This document shows positions 34,768 through 44,924 of a stretch of 64,000 nt of DNA, in pieces (positions within the stretch are counted from its first letter, which is position 1; each line of letters opens with the position of its first letter). The notes under the pieces were generated by a model. That model saw nothing but the letters and a program-made list of their open reading frames with translations. It did not search any database and was not told where the DNA came from. Location: assembly GCA_029962745.1 (NCBI GenBank), contig CM057156.1, positions 523,029 through 587,028 on the forward strand, in the 5' to 3' direction. This DNA comes from Echinometra lucunter. Its lineage: Eukaryota > Echinodermata > Echinoidea > Camarodonta > Echinometridae. The translations under genes and the position numbers were made by a program.

Positions 34768-35002
34768 TAGGGGCGGCGCTACAGGGGGCAGGGGGAGGGC
34801 GACCACCCCCTATAATTTTACAAGTGATCAAAAAAAGGAGAAAATGAAGAAATTCAAGAGGCAGAAGAAGAAGAAAGAAGAGTATGGAGAAACAGAGGGC
34901 TCGGTCATGCAACTATATGTTCATTTAAAACGTATTAACTCACGTATAGGTCATCGCCCCCGCCCCCCCCCCCCCCCAAAAAAAGGCTGTGGCGCGCCCC
35001 AG
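34768..35002 (+). mobile_element. hAT-like MITE, GGGGCGGCGC family, copy 1
   Basis: The left end TAGGGGCGGCGCTACAGGGG and right end GTGGCGCGCCCCAG are imperfect inverted repeats. The subterminal TACAAGTGATCAAAAAAAGG is shared, inverted, with the copy at 36191-36535, as is the TTCATTTAAAACGT block. Contains an AAG-rich stretch and a C15 run. No target duplication is visible. Confidence 0.75.
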
Positions 35003-36182
35003 CAAATATTGGTAATTTGATTCTACTATAAAACAAAATGGCGAAGAACTTGGAGTCGATGAGGGGTTGGTTTTGCGGTGTGACCAGGGAATGAATGCGG
35101 CACAAGAAATAATTGATCATGAAGCCCTGATTAAACGCAGACTCTTTGAAGCAATCAGGGAGACATCAGGCGATACATGATTATGTGTTTGAATGCCTTG
35201 GTCATAATCACTACCACATTTGATATCAACTCATCACAGTGAATGAGGTCATACCGATATCTTTCAACATGCTCGCATACCATAGTATCACCGGAAAAAA
35301 ATCCATTTCTTTAGCAAATATTTCACTTTTATATTGGATATTAGACAGTTTCGTAGGCATCTGTGCTTCGGGTTGCAGTGCAGCTTCCAATAATTTGAAA
35401 CTTTAAAAAATTTGGGCAACTGTCACATCATATTTCAGGGATGAGGTGGTGTTGTTTTATGTTTTAAGTCCTGTCTAATCCGTCTATATGACGAATTTCT
35501 ATAAAGACAGTGACCCCGGTGGCTCTCACCTTATCAATTACCCATCCTCTTCCCCTAAACCCTTTTGTAGATCACCTCACTTGCTTGGTACTTTTAATTT
35601 AAAAAAAACTGACAAGTTCCTATTTCAACAAGTACTGTGGTGAATTTTTGCCCTTACTGCCACGAATGACAATTTTTCTTGCTAGAAATATTAATGAATT
35701 TCAATAACTAACAATATTTATAAGCTAAACATTTAGTATAGTTATATTCTAATAGATTTCTTCAGCCTAATTATCTTCCTGATCCAAATAATCAGATCCA
35801 TGAGGATCGGACGATGGTAATAAACTGCATAAACCTCGAGATTATTTTGGGACCAAAAACGGATATTATTCACGATAAACCAAAGCCTTAAAACCGCTTT
35901 CAGTCACTTCATTCGGTTTGACTGGCCAACTTCGTGGTCATTTCTGAAAAGTGAACTGAGAAGCTCAAGGTCTCCAAATTTTGTAGAAAATCTTCAAGAT
36001 CTACCTCTGATCAGAAACCGTAGTAATGACGAGAAGGTATACGAACAAAGAGACGACTCGCTGAATGGGTGTTTATAGCTAGGCAATATAATAATCAGAT
36101 ATACAGAGAGAGAAATGAATTGCATTATTCGACTAGTAAAGCGCCAAATCCACTTGAAATCAACTCTCGAGGTGCAACTAGT
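35003..36182. other. intron sequence, nothing recognised
   Basis: AT-rich. No exon or repeat boundary supported. Confidence 0.5.
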
Positions 36183-36190
36183 GCAAGAGA

Positions 36191-36535
36191 CAGGGGTGGC
36201 GCAAGGATATTTTGATAGGGGGCAAGTATTTGTCTGTTTTTTTAACCTCGGCCCACATTTACGTTTTAAATGAACAAATAGGGCATGAATGACCCTGCCC
36301 TCTCTTCCCACATACTTTTCTTTCTTTCTTTCCTTCTTTCTTTCTTTCTTTTCTTCTTCTTCTTCTTCTTCTTCTTCTTCTTCTTCTTCTTCTTCTTCTT
36401 CTTCTTCTTCTTCTCCTTCTTCTTCTTCTTCTTCTTCTTCTTCTTTTTCTTCTTCTTCTTCTTCTTTGTCTCCTCCTCCTTTTTTTGATCACTTGCAAAA
36501 TCATTGGGGGCGGCCCCCCTGTGCTACCGCCCCTG
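36191..36535 (-). mobile_element. hAT-type MITE with perfect 8-bp target duplication and TTC expansion
   Basis: 345 bp starting CAGGGGTGGCGC and ending GCTACCGCCCCTG (inverted ends), flanked by GCAAGAGA at 36183-36190 and 36536-36543. The interior contains a long TTTC then TTC array (36318-36470) corresponding to the AAG-rich stretch of the copy at 34768. The CAGGGG terminus and 8-bp duplication identify a hAT-type element. The poly-Ser, poly-Phe and poly-Arg ORFs come from the array. Confidence 0.9.
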
Positions 36536-36544
36536 GCAAGAGAT

Positions 36545-37206
36545 ATAATCACATAATAAAACAAATACACAAAAGTGAAAGGGAAAATCACTGAGTTATT
36601 TGCCAAATTAAACAGAAGCAGATAAATGAGAAAAGAATAAAAAGAAATGTTGGTGTACTGAATGTAAAGACCATGCTAACTAAAGGAGAAACAGCATCAA
36701 GAATTGAAAAAAAATCATTGACACAATTACTGATTAGCAAGACGATTACCAGCTAGTGGCTTTCACTGTGATACCGATAAGTAGAAGGATGATTATGATG
36801 GTGATTGTATAAAATATAAACCTCGAAAATTCTATTTTTAAAAAGTGTCTTATCGATTAGTAATCTTGACCCGAATCATTCCCAATTCGTCACTTGAATT
36901 TCACCTCCAAACTAAGCCCTATATCATTTTTTTCAATGATACAAGCAAGTGCACTGACACGTTGCCCTCCTCGTGTAATTGAATGAAATGCAATTAGGTT
37001 AAAATTAAGTCCACGTGACACGGGTACAGGTCTGGAAGGGGCATGACCTCGTCCATCTAATACCTGGTCACGTACAGGTGAATTTATGCCCTCTCAATCC
37101 GATGAGCCCCATTAACCAGGCCAAAATTTCATGAATCTTAAATAAGAATATTTCAAGGAAATTTACGATGACAGCGTAGGCGTATGGTTGTCCCTGAGAC
37201 ACGTAA
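36545..37206. other. intron sequence, nothing recognised
   Basis: No supported feature. Confidence 0.5.
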
Positions 37207-37207
37207 C

Positions 37208-37263
37208 AAGACTGCATGGTTGTCCGATTGGTAAAAAGTTTTCCTGTTAAGCCATGCAGTCTT
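37208..37263. other. hairpin with perfect 12-bp arms
   Basis: AAGACTGCATGG at 37208-37219 pairs with CCATGCAGTCTT at 37252-37263 across a 32-base loop. It may be the remains of a small foldback element. Confidence 0.75.
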
Positions 37264-37659
37264 ACAAACCATCATACCCAACACTCTGACTGTAATTATT
37301 ACTCGGGCTCTAGTATTAAAAAGTGATGAAGGGTCCAAAAACCTGCCAAGGTGGTAATAATAAAAATTATATTTATCTACAGGCAATATGGTATTGATAT
37401 CTATCAACAGCGCCTACACCTGACAAAACAGTCGTAAGGGCAAAATATTCTTATCCAATCCAGTTCGTAATTCTGAAGAGCACGTATCTAGCTGTAAAAA
37501 AGGGGATATTTCTCTGGATGCATGACTCAATGTGGAAAAATGGGGGGAAAGTACTCTGCCACTCCAATCAAAATAAAACAGAACAAAGATCGTCTCCTCT
37601 AATTATCCCCATGCCTTTGTTGTTGCTAATCAGTTTATATCATCGTGAGGGAATGAGAG

Positions 37660-37679
37660 GGGGGGGGTGACGGTTGATA

Positions 37680-37737
<58 letters not shown>

Positions 37738-37765
37738 AGAGAGAGAGAGGTAAAGAGAGGGGGGA
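37660..37765. repeat. GA microsatellite with G runs
   Basis: (GA)n at 37683-37730 is flanked by G-rich purine tracts. Confidence 0.95.
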
Positions 37766-37769
37766 AAGA

Positions 37770-38456
37770 AGTTAAAATATTCATTTCTATGAAACGAAAC
37801 CTGAAGAAATGCAAAGTTCATTGTAATCCAACTGTCACCCTATCAAATCTGATTTATGATTTAAAAAAAAAAAAAAAACCTGACCAGACTGGAGCCTCTA
37901 AACACTATGAGAATGAATTTTTGAGTTATAGCCTTTAAAATGCTGAACTTGAACATCAAGAAGCATGACCATCAGCGATCAGGTCAATATAAAAGATAAC
38001 ACGATTGACGAGATGAGAGCTGACTGACCGTGAAGGCGATAACACGAATCCAATGTCAAAGAAAAATTAAGAATAGTTCTCTTCAAAACCAAGCACGTTT
38101 CAGACTAACGCATTCATGGCATTGAAAGTCAGAAAAAAAAATACAATTTTTCCTCTCAATAATCTTAAGGCATAATCTGTGCCAGTTATACAGGTTTAAA
38201 CTGTCGGAAACCGGGGCCGCCCCCCCCCCCCCCCCGAATTGGGAAATCGATATTTGGGCAACTAACACCTTATACTCAGGTAAAGTTTACAGTCTAATGT
38301 TAATTCGGGAATCTTATATGCATGAAGCTTTACATAGTTTACTTGGTTGACAAAATTACACTGTAGCCTAAATAAAATGTCTTCACGATGAGGAGGTAGA
38401 TGTTTCTTGGCGAGACTGCATTCACGTGTCAAAGTATATGATATCCATATGCATCA
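37770..38456. other. intron sequence with A15 and C17 homopolymers
   Basis: Poly-A at about 37863 and poly-C at about 38220. No other feature. Confidence 0.5.
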
Positions 38457-38458
38457 TA

Positions 38459-38773
38459 CACGGTAAAAAAATATTTTAAACAACTGTTTAAAAATCTTAA
38501 GCAACGCTGTTTAGGCCAGTCACTCTAACAACTATTGTTTAAACTTTATTAAACGACTAATGTCGTTTAAACTTTAAACAGTTTGTTGTTTGATATTTTA
38601 TAGCGAATTTCCAACGATATTCTTTAAAACTGTTAAACAATATCATTGGAAATTCGCTCGATGCTTTTAACAACTTATGTTTACAATACAGGGTATGTCT
38701 TTTAAACAATATTGCTCAAAATTTAAACAACACAATTTTAAACATCGCCATTTTAAACAGCGGTTTTACAGTG
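38459..38773. mobile_element. mariner-type MITE with TTTAAAC-rich interior
   Basis: Flanked by TA at 38457-38458 and 38774-38775. The left end CACGGTAAAA and right end TTTTACAGTG are inverted with one mismatch. The 315-bp interior is packed with GTTTAAA/TTTAAAC words in both orientations, so it folds extensively. Confidence 0.82.
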
Positions 38774-38784
38774 TAGTCGGCGTT

Positions 38785-39097
38785 GGGGAGTGTTTTATAA
38801 AGCTGTTCATTAAGTTACGAATGACTTTACGAACGACCTGAATATGGCAAGCCAACTGGTATTCTCATTCATTATAAATCGTATCAACTATAGGTGAAAT
38901 ATGCAGATCTAGATTAATACTATTGTATCTAACCATTTTTATTGCAAAGTATATTTTTGACACAGTTAAATTGAAATGAATTCACACTTTGTTACAACGT
39001 AAAGAAAAATTTGGGGCATTCCATCTGGCACTTCATATTCAAGTCGTTCTTAAAGTCAACATTACAAACAACTTTATGTAACCCCCCCCCCCCCCCC
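38785..39097. mobile_element. MITE with GGGGTGTTTCATAAAGCTGTTCG-type ends, copy 1
   Basis: The left arm GGGGAGTGTTTTATAAAGCT and following TACGAATGACTTTACGAACG pair with the right arm (reverse complement) TACATAAAGTTGTTTGTAAT and GACTTTAAGAACGACTTGAA. The right end merges into a C run, so its exact limit is unclear. Same family as 41319-41647. It starts 10 bp after the preceding mariner-type element. Confidence 0.82.
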
Positions 39098-39099
39098 AG

Positions 39100-39710
39100 C
39101 CTTCCCGGTGCACTAGTATTTCTGAAACATGCACCCTCACACACTTTTCTTTCTTTTCTTCACATTTCTTATTCAAATATATATCGAGTTTGTACCGTTT
39201 ACTCGCTGGCGGGGGATTCTGGGTTTTATCCTTGGTCTGACATTGATTTGTAGTTGTGGAACCTGTTGATGATGGAGTTCAGCAATCAGTTTATTACCAA
39301 ACACTCTTACCCTTGACTCTGTTGCTTGGACCGTAAACACCGCTCATGGGTGCTATACCGATAAATCATTCCGGTGTACATCACAAATCATGAATTATTC
39401 GTATACAAGAGGAAAACAAAATGAGAAAAGATTAAACCTTTTTTTAAGTTTTATATTTCCATGTTGGTATCATAAGGTTCACAAAACCTTTCTATAGCAA
39501 TACTGAAAATGACAAAAGGGCAAAAACCATAACATTTGATCACAAACGGCAAACCAAACTCCAAGATCGCATTACAAAATAACACCTCCAATAAGTGCAA
39601 CGGTGATTACGTACGTCTGGTGCCAACAATTACCTCTACAAATATGACTCTTTATTACTGCTGCATTTTTAGTAAAGCTTTAATCTATTGATAATGTTTT
39701 TACAGTGCTG
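39100..39710. other. intron sequence, nothing recognised
   Basis: No exon signals with paired splice sites. Confidence 0.5.
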
Positions 39711-39713
39711 TGG

Positions 39714-39794
39714 GTTGTTGTTTTGCTGTTGTTGTTGTTGTTGTTGTTGGTGTGTTTGGGTTTTTTTTTTTTTTTTTTTTTTTTTTGGGGGGGG
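39714..39794. repeat. GTT array, long poly-T and G run
   Basis: (GTT)n at about 39718-39750, then T26-27 and a G run. The T-then-G arrangement recurs at 44886-44921. Confidence 0.93.
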
Positions 39795-40034
39795 TCATCT
39801 TTTCTATTTTAATTGAAATGAACAATAGTCGGTAAAATCAATTAATCTGTTTATGATTACATTTTCAAGTACAAACAAGTTGGGAACTTCAGGTGTCCTT
39901 TTCCGAATTCCGCAACGCTTGCGACGAAAAACAGCCAAAGTCTACAAAATAGTTTTTTCTAAGTAGTAGACGTAATTTTGTTTAGAAGAAACAAATATAC
40001 AAACAAACAAACAAACAAACAAAAACCAACTTAC

Positions 40035-40187
40035 GGGCATCCAACCAGCAATTTGCTACTGGTAAGCCTTGAGACCATACCGCTGTAGCAGAGAAGATGA
40101 GCGACAGAAGGGCACATGTGAGGGATAAAGGCTGAATCATGATGGAGTTATGGCTTTCTTGAATAGAGGAAATTACCCGGATGTTAT
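40035..40187 (-). CDS. signal-peptide exon with the translation start of a secreted or membrane protein
   Basis: A 153-bp exon on the minus strand. A strong acceptor (TTGTTCTTCTACACAG) precedes it, so there is at least one upstream exon. The donor is GATGCCC followed by GTAAGT. Translation starts at the ATG whose first base is 40140, leaving 47 bases of 5' UTR in the exon, and gives 35 residues plus one base (phase 1 out). MIQPLSLTCALLSLIFSATA is a typical secretory signal peptide, and cleavage is plausible after AVWS, before QGLPV. The mature start contains one cysteine (ANCWLDA). The phase matches the FN3 exon at 6620-6733. The frame is also open upstream of the ATG through this exon, so an earlier start in an upstream exon cannot be excluded, though the hydrophobic core argues for this one. 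Confidence 0.72.
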
Positions 40188-40199
40188 CTGTGTAGAAGA

Positions 40200-40550
40200 A
40201 CAAAGAAAAATCTCAATATGTCAGTTAATTACCATATACTATAATTGCGTCGTTTCTGTTGTTACTGGTACTATCATCATATGCACTGGACATTAATACA
40301 TCCCATGCATAATAATAGAAATATAAGAACAGAAGTTCATTAAAATATTGCGCACAAGCTTAAAAAATGTTTAATATCTGCTTTAGTAAATATATCAGAA
40401 TATGAAGTCAAAATATGTTACTATGAATAAAGAGGGACGTCATTCTGATGATTACCTAGAAGTAATATTGCACAAGATTCATCCTACATCTCATGCGGAT
40501 CAAGAGGGGGGAAAAGAGAAATATACAACATCAATTCAAAACCTCAGTCT
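40200..40550. other. 5' intron sequence, nothing recognised
   Basis: AT-rich, no repeats recognised. Confidence 0.5.
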
Positions 40551-40554
40551 CACT

Positions 40555-40575
40555 CCACCCCCCCCTCTCTCTCTT

Positions 40576-40610
<35 letters not shown>

Positions 40611-40624
40611 TTCTCTCTCTGTGT
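40555..40624. repeat. C run followed by CT/TTTC microsatellite
   Basis: CT array interrupted by TTTCT units. Confidence 0.94.
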
Positions 40625-41318
40625 TTCAATAAAGACTTCTTTTAAATGGTCAGAATTCAGCAATGTCCGTGTCGTGACCATGTACACCTTCTACGACCCC
40701 CGCGAGGCATCTGGATAAACTAAAGTAAGAGAAATTTCTATTAATCTCGTCCAAGCATCCTTGTGTCTGTCTGATTAAAGTGTCCGCAAAGAGGACATTT
40801 CTTGATAAACAAGGATAAACTATCAATTGATTTGCCAACTTTAGAGATCTTCAGTTTATCCTTGGAAGGACAGATGGACACACATGGGACAGAATCGATA
40901 CAAGGACAGCAAAGTGACCGTAGGATCTCGCAAATGGCAACATTTCGGACTTCAAAAGAATGTCCCTATTGGACTTAAAGTGTTTTTGCTATAATTGTCG
41001 GTCTTTCAACATAGGACAATGTAAAATGTTTCTAATATTCCCATACTGAAGTTCACCTTTATCATATGTTGATATGCCAGAAAATTTTCTGCAATGAATG
41101 TTTCCTGTTATCTTTTGTGAAGAGAAATAAAAAAAAAAGCTTACGATCTTCATTGTTCGGAGCTTAATGTACAATATGGGGAGCTTGAGGGAAAGAGAAT
41201 GAAACCCGCACTTCTTGTCTTTGCTAAGATGTTAAAAATGTTAGAAGCTCTGTACAACATGTGACAGTGTCAAAATCAGCAAGTGATCCCTGAGAAATAT
41301 GAGACTGTATCCAGACCT
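40625..41318. other. 5' intron sequence, nothing recognised
   Basis: No supported feature. Confidence 0.5.
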
Positions 41319-41647
41319 GGGGGTGTTTCATAAAGCTGTTCGTAATGTTACGAGTGACTTAACGAACAACTTGAATGTGAAGTGCCAAAAGGGATGCCCA
41401 AAGTTTTTCCTTACGTTTTAACAAAGTGTGACTGCATTTCCCACAATCTCAATTACATTGTAGCGAAAAATATACTTCGCAGTAAAATAATGTTTGTAAA
41501 CAATAGTAATGTTAATCTACTCTTGCATATTTCACCTTTAAGTGATGAGATTTCTAAAGATTGAGAATTCCATTTGTCTTGTCATTGTTCAAGTCGGTCG
41601 TAAAGTCATTCGTAACTTTACGAACAGCTTTTTTTTTTAAAACATCC
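41319..41647. mobile_element. MITE with GGGGGTGTTTCATAAAGCTG ends, copy 2
   Basis: The left arm GGGGGTGTTTCATAAAGCTG continues through TTCGTAATGTTACGAGTGAC. It pairs with the right arm (reverse complement) AAAGCTGTTCGTAAAGTTAC and GAATGACTTTACGACCGACT, about 57 bp each. The outer right end is blurred by a T10 run. Same family as 38785-39097. Confidence 0.85.
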
Positions 41648-41649
41648 TT

Positions 41650-42180
41650 CGGTGATATCATTGCAAACAGTGAAATTACTCGCAGAATATGAGGGGAAAA
41701 GGGTTTGCAAGACACGGAGAAATATCCTTAAATTGATAAAGTCTTGAAGGAATAACATGTTGTCATCTAAAAAACAATGACAGGGGATGGTCTCATGCCG
41801 CGTCACAACCTCGTCCCCAATTAATCATATCCGTTATCTAATCAATCTCTTTCTCAGGAAACAAGATATTCTTAAAGATTATGAAGCTGATCATTCAGTC
41901 ATCGATAAACAATAGCCGGACCTGTGCTGTCCTTGCTCTTAGTCTGACAATGGGAAGGGACAGTCCTGTATTGCCAATACTTTCTTTAACCTCCCTCCCC
42001 CTCCATTCCGGTCATCTTCGGTGTCCAGAGCTAAACATGCGAAAGATCTGCATAAAGAGGAGAGGACTAAAAGATGTAGACATGATTTATCAGTTACAGG
42101 GCTATTTCATTTTGTGTTTATTTTCCCTAAATCCCCTCTTTGACAGTCCGCAATGTCAGATTCTTATTTTGTTTACGCTC
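41650..42180. other. 5' intron sequence, nothing recognised
   Basis: A plus-strand ORF at 41881-42267 ends in poly-Pro from C runs and has no recognisable domain. Confidence 0.5.
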
Positions 42181-42183
42181 CTG

Positions 42184-42258
42184 TATCCCCCCCCCCCCCT
42201 CCATTCATCCCCCGAAAATTTCCCCAGGCCCCGAATACCCGCCCCCCCCCCCCCGGGT
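42184..42258. repeat. C-rich homopolymer tracts
   Basis: Runs of 10-14 C around 42187 and 42240. Confidence 0.9.
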
Positions 42259-42293
42259 CCCGGGTGATTGTCGCATAGGATAACCTATCGGGC

Positions 42294-42508
42294 CCGGAGG
42301 TGTTCCACAACTAAGATCGCACTTAATTAGTCAAACTTAGTCTCCGATTTCGCTAATTCCAACTTATAGTGTTAGTCTGATTCACTTTGGCAGCTAAGTC
42401 TGCACTAAAAGAAGTTACGCTTGATGTTTAACTTACGCATGATTTGGGCACTTTTATACGCATGATTTGAAGTCAGACTTGAATCTTTCTGAAACAAATC
42501 CCGGACAA
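42294..42508. mobile_element. diverged TIR element (MITE), ACTTACGCATGATTT interior
   Basis: The left CCGGAGGTGTTCCACAACTA and right (reverse complement) CCGGGATTTGTTTCAGAAAG termini match imperfectly, and ACGCATGATTT occurs twice inside. Old and diverged, so the boundaries are approximate. Confidence 0.5.
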
Positions 42509-42509
42509 C

Positions 42510-43660
42510 TACATGCTCACAATAATCATTATTATGTAATGTATCCAGGATAATTGTACAAGGTGGATGACCATGGGTAATTATCTAAATTAAAATCTTA
42601 ATAAATTGCATCCTTTCCTTTCATATCTGCCAAATTGAATGTATTTGATGCATGATAATCAAATTACCCCAGAACGTGATAACCTAAAGATATTGATAAT
42701 TTCCTGAAAGTAAGGCTACCATTTTAAGGACACAAAAAAGGCTGACCTCTGAATGCTCTTGATGTGTTTTGCTCATTAACATGCTTTTAAACCGATGAAA
42801 TTATTTGGATAACATGGCGTCATCAAAACCTCTGGTAGTCCAGCGTTCCCGGTTCAAACTACGGGTAAATGACTTCTCAGCCGTTCTAGGGAAGAGAATG
42901 TATGTCAGATAAATAAACATGGCTAAAGTGTATCTGCTTTGGAAAAAATAACAGGGTCGATCATTTTTTGTGGTCTAATAAAGATTGCAACATTTGCAAA
43001 ATTAATGTCATTTTCAGTAACATTTTTATCACATGGGATCGATCACAAAGGCGTCAAGATTTTGCCTATCTTGGAGCACATTCAAGATGTTTTGTTCTTA
43101 GACACCATCAAAACGTTTTATTATTGTTGTTTTTGTTGTTGATGGTGTTATTGCAGCTCCTGTCGTTATTGTCATTGTTGTTACTGTTGTTCCTATTGAT
43201 TTTCTTAGTTTCATTTCTGACATCAATCTACGCCAGTTTATTCAATCAAATCAAATAAATTGGATCCAACGATAAACAATCCTTGCGAGGTAATTCATGA
43301 ATGAATTATCGAAGGTATATAGATTTTAAAAATCAACTCTTATTTCAATATCAAGCCTCAATTACTGTGTGAAACAACATCTGTTTCTTTCCATTTCGGG
43401 ACAGGTGGATTTTAGTTCCATTTCTTTGCCAACCTGCAGCGGGGTAAAAGGGATAGCTTGTTTCTTGACAGACCAACCCTGGTATTGTTAGTCATCATAT
43501 AGCTTCGTACTATTTGACATGTAGCATCGGTATTTTGTTGGTGACTGATCTTTCCATCTGGCTCTTTGAGCTTTTTCATTTTCTACATGCGAGGCCCATC
43601 AAAACTAAATATCCTTCTGGAAGATGTCATGGATTTGAGATGTTGAGGATGGTTGCATTT
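42510..43660. other. 5' intron sequence with a short GTT/TTG-rich stretch
   Basis: Degenerate TTG/TTA repeats at 43118-43205. No other feature. Confidence 0.5.
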
Positions 43661-43667
43661 TGGTATT

Positions 43668-43955
43668 GATGATAATAATGATGATGATAATAATGATAAT
43701 AATGAAGATATTTCCACTGCGCAAAATATCCACCCCAAATTAGGGTGCTCAAGGCGCTTACAATGAATAATCATTAACATTTACTATTACCCCAGCAGTG
43801 CCAGGTACCCATTTATACACCTGGGTAGAGTGCAGCAAATGTGGATTAAATGTCTTGCTGAAGGACACAAGGGAGCAGCCACCCGTTGGACTCAAACTCA
43901 TGACCCTTTGCTTAAGAACGCTCGCTCCTACCAATTTTGCCGCAACACCACACAT
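43668..43955 (-). mobile_element. tRNA-derived SINE, family D, minus orientation
   Basis: GATAAT-repeat tail at the left, GGTGCTCAAGGCGCTTACAA, CACCTGGGTAGAGTGCAGCA, and a decayed head (B-box region GGACTCAAACTC). It matches 31306-31605 over most of its length. Confidence 0.82.
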
Positions 43956-44065
43956 TATTAATAATTATGTGCAGTTAAACGAATTTCGTCATACCATCTT
44001 GTGTCAGATGGGTTGCATGCAGCAGTATTTCTTAAACAAATATATAAAATTAAGGGCTATTACAA

Positions 44066-44355
44066 GGCCGTGCGTAACGGTGACAACCCACACCGAAGGC
44101 CCGCGAGGCCGAAAATAGCAAACTGTAATCTATAATGTCACACCACTCTGTGCTGAAAAAAAGGGTTTAATAAGTATCAAAGGAAAGTTTTTCATTGAAG
44201 GTGTGGGACATCCGGAAACGAGGACTAAACATGCTAAATGAGACATAATTATTTTATATACCGATAGCGCATTATTTGTGATGAAGGAAAATACGATACG
44301 AGAAAAGTCGACCTCGCGGGCCTTCGGTCAAGTGGGCGGACCCCTGCGTAACTAC
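44066..44355. mobile_element. TIR element with ACCGAAGGCCCGCGAGG arms
   Basis: ACCGAAGGCCCGCGAGG at 44092-44108 is perfectly inverted at 44312-44328, with outer similarity through TGCGTAAC on both sides. The arms are unusually GC-rich against an AT-rich centre. No ORF. Family not named. Confidence 0.8.
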
Positions 44356-44879
44356 AAAGAGAAGGAGGGTCATCACTGTACTTTATAACAATGGAACAAT
44401 TAACGGAAACTTTTATGTTTTCTATTTTCGCTCTGATTGGTCACCAAACCACAGAGAGCTACACACGGGGATGAAATCTCTAACAGAATCAAGAAACTTC
44501 GGGTCCGTTTGGCATAAAACTATCCCTTCTTTCAACTTATCTGATATCTATGTTAGGAAGAACGAGGAAGGAAGCTTTTGTTATGATTTAAGTGCCCTGT
44601 TTTCACTATCATGTTGAAATCTTTCCTTCAAGGAATTTTGACGATGTTTTAATAGTTTTCAAACTTACAATACTGTTATCAACTGTTATCAAAATGAGTC
44701 ATGAAACATCATTTTCCTTTTAATGAAAACATTTCATCATGATCTGTTAGAGATGATCAATTCCTTCTTCTTCCTGCACTGCTATTATCTTGTGTCATAT
44801 AAAAGTCACCTGTTTATTTAACCATAGTCCGGCCAGCCATCTCGCTATTTGTATTTGAGAAGTTTTAGTATTGATCTTC

Positions 44880-44885
<6 letters not shown>

Positions 44886-44912
<27 letters not shown>

Positions 44913-44921
44913 GGGGGGGGG
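44886..44921. repeat. long poly-T then G run
   Basis: About 27 T followed by 9 G. Confidence 0.95.
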
Positions 44922-44924
44922 CAG

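Noticed and set aside
36259..36606. Poly-Arg, poly-Ser and poly-Phe ORFs
   Set aside because: They translate the TTC/TTTC array inside a hAT MITE.
39982..40203. Upstream ATG of the 73-codon ORF as the true start
   Set aside because: That ATG lies in the intron before the TACACAG acceptor. The ATG at 40140 starts a proper signal peptide.
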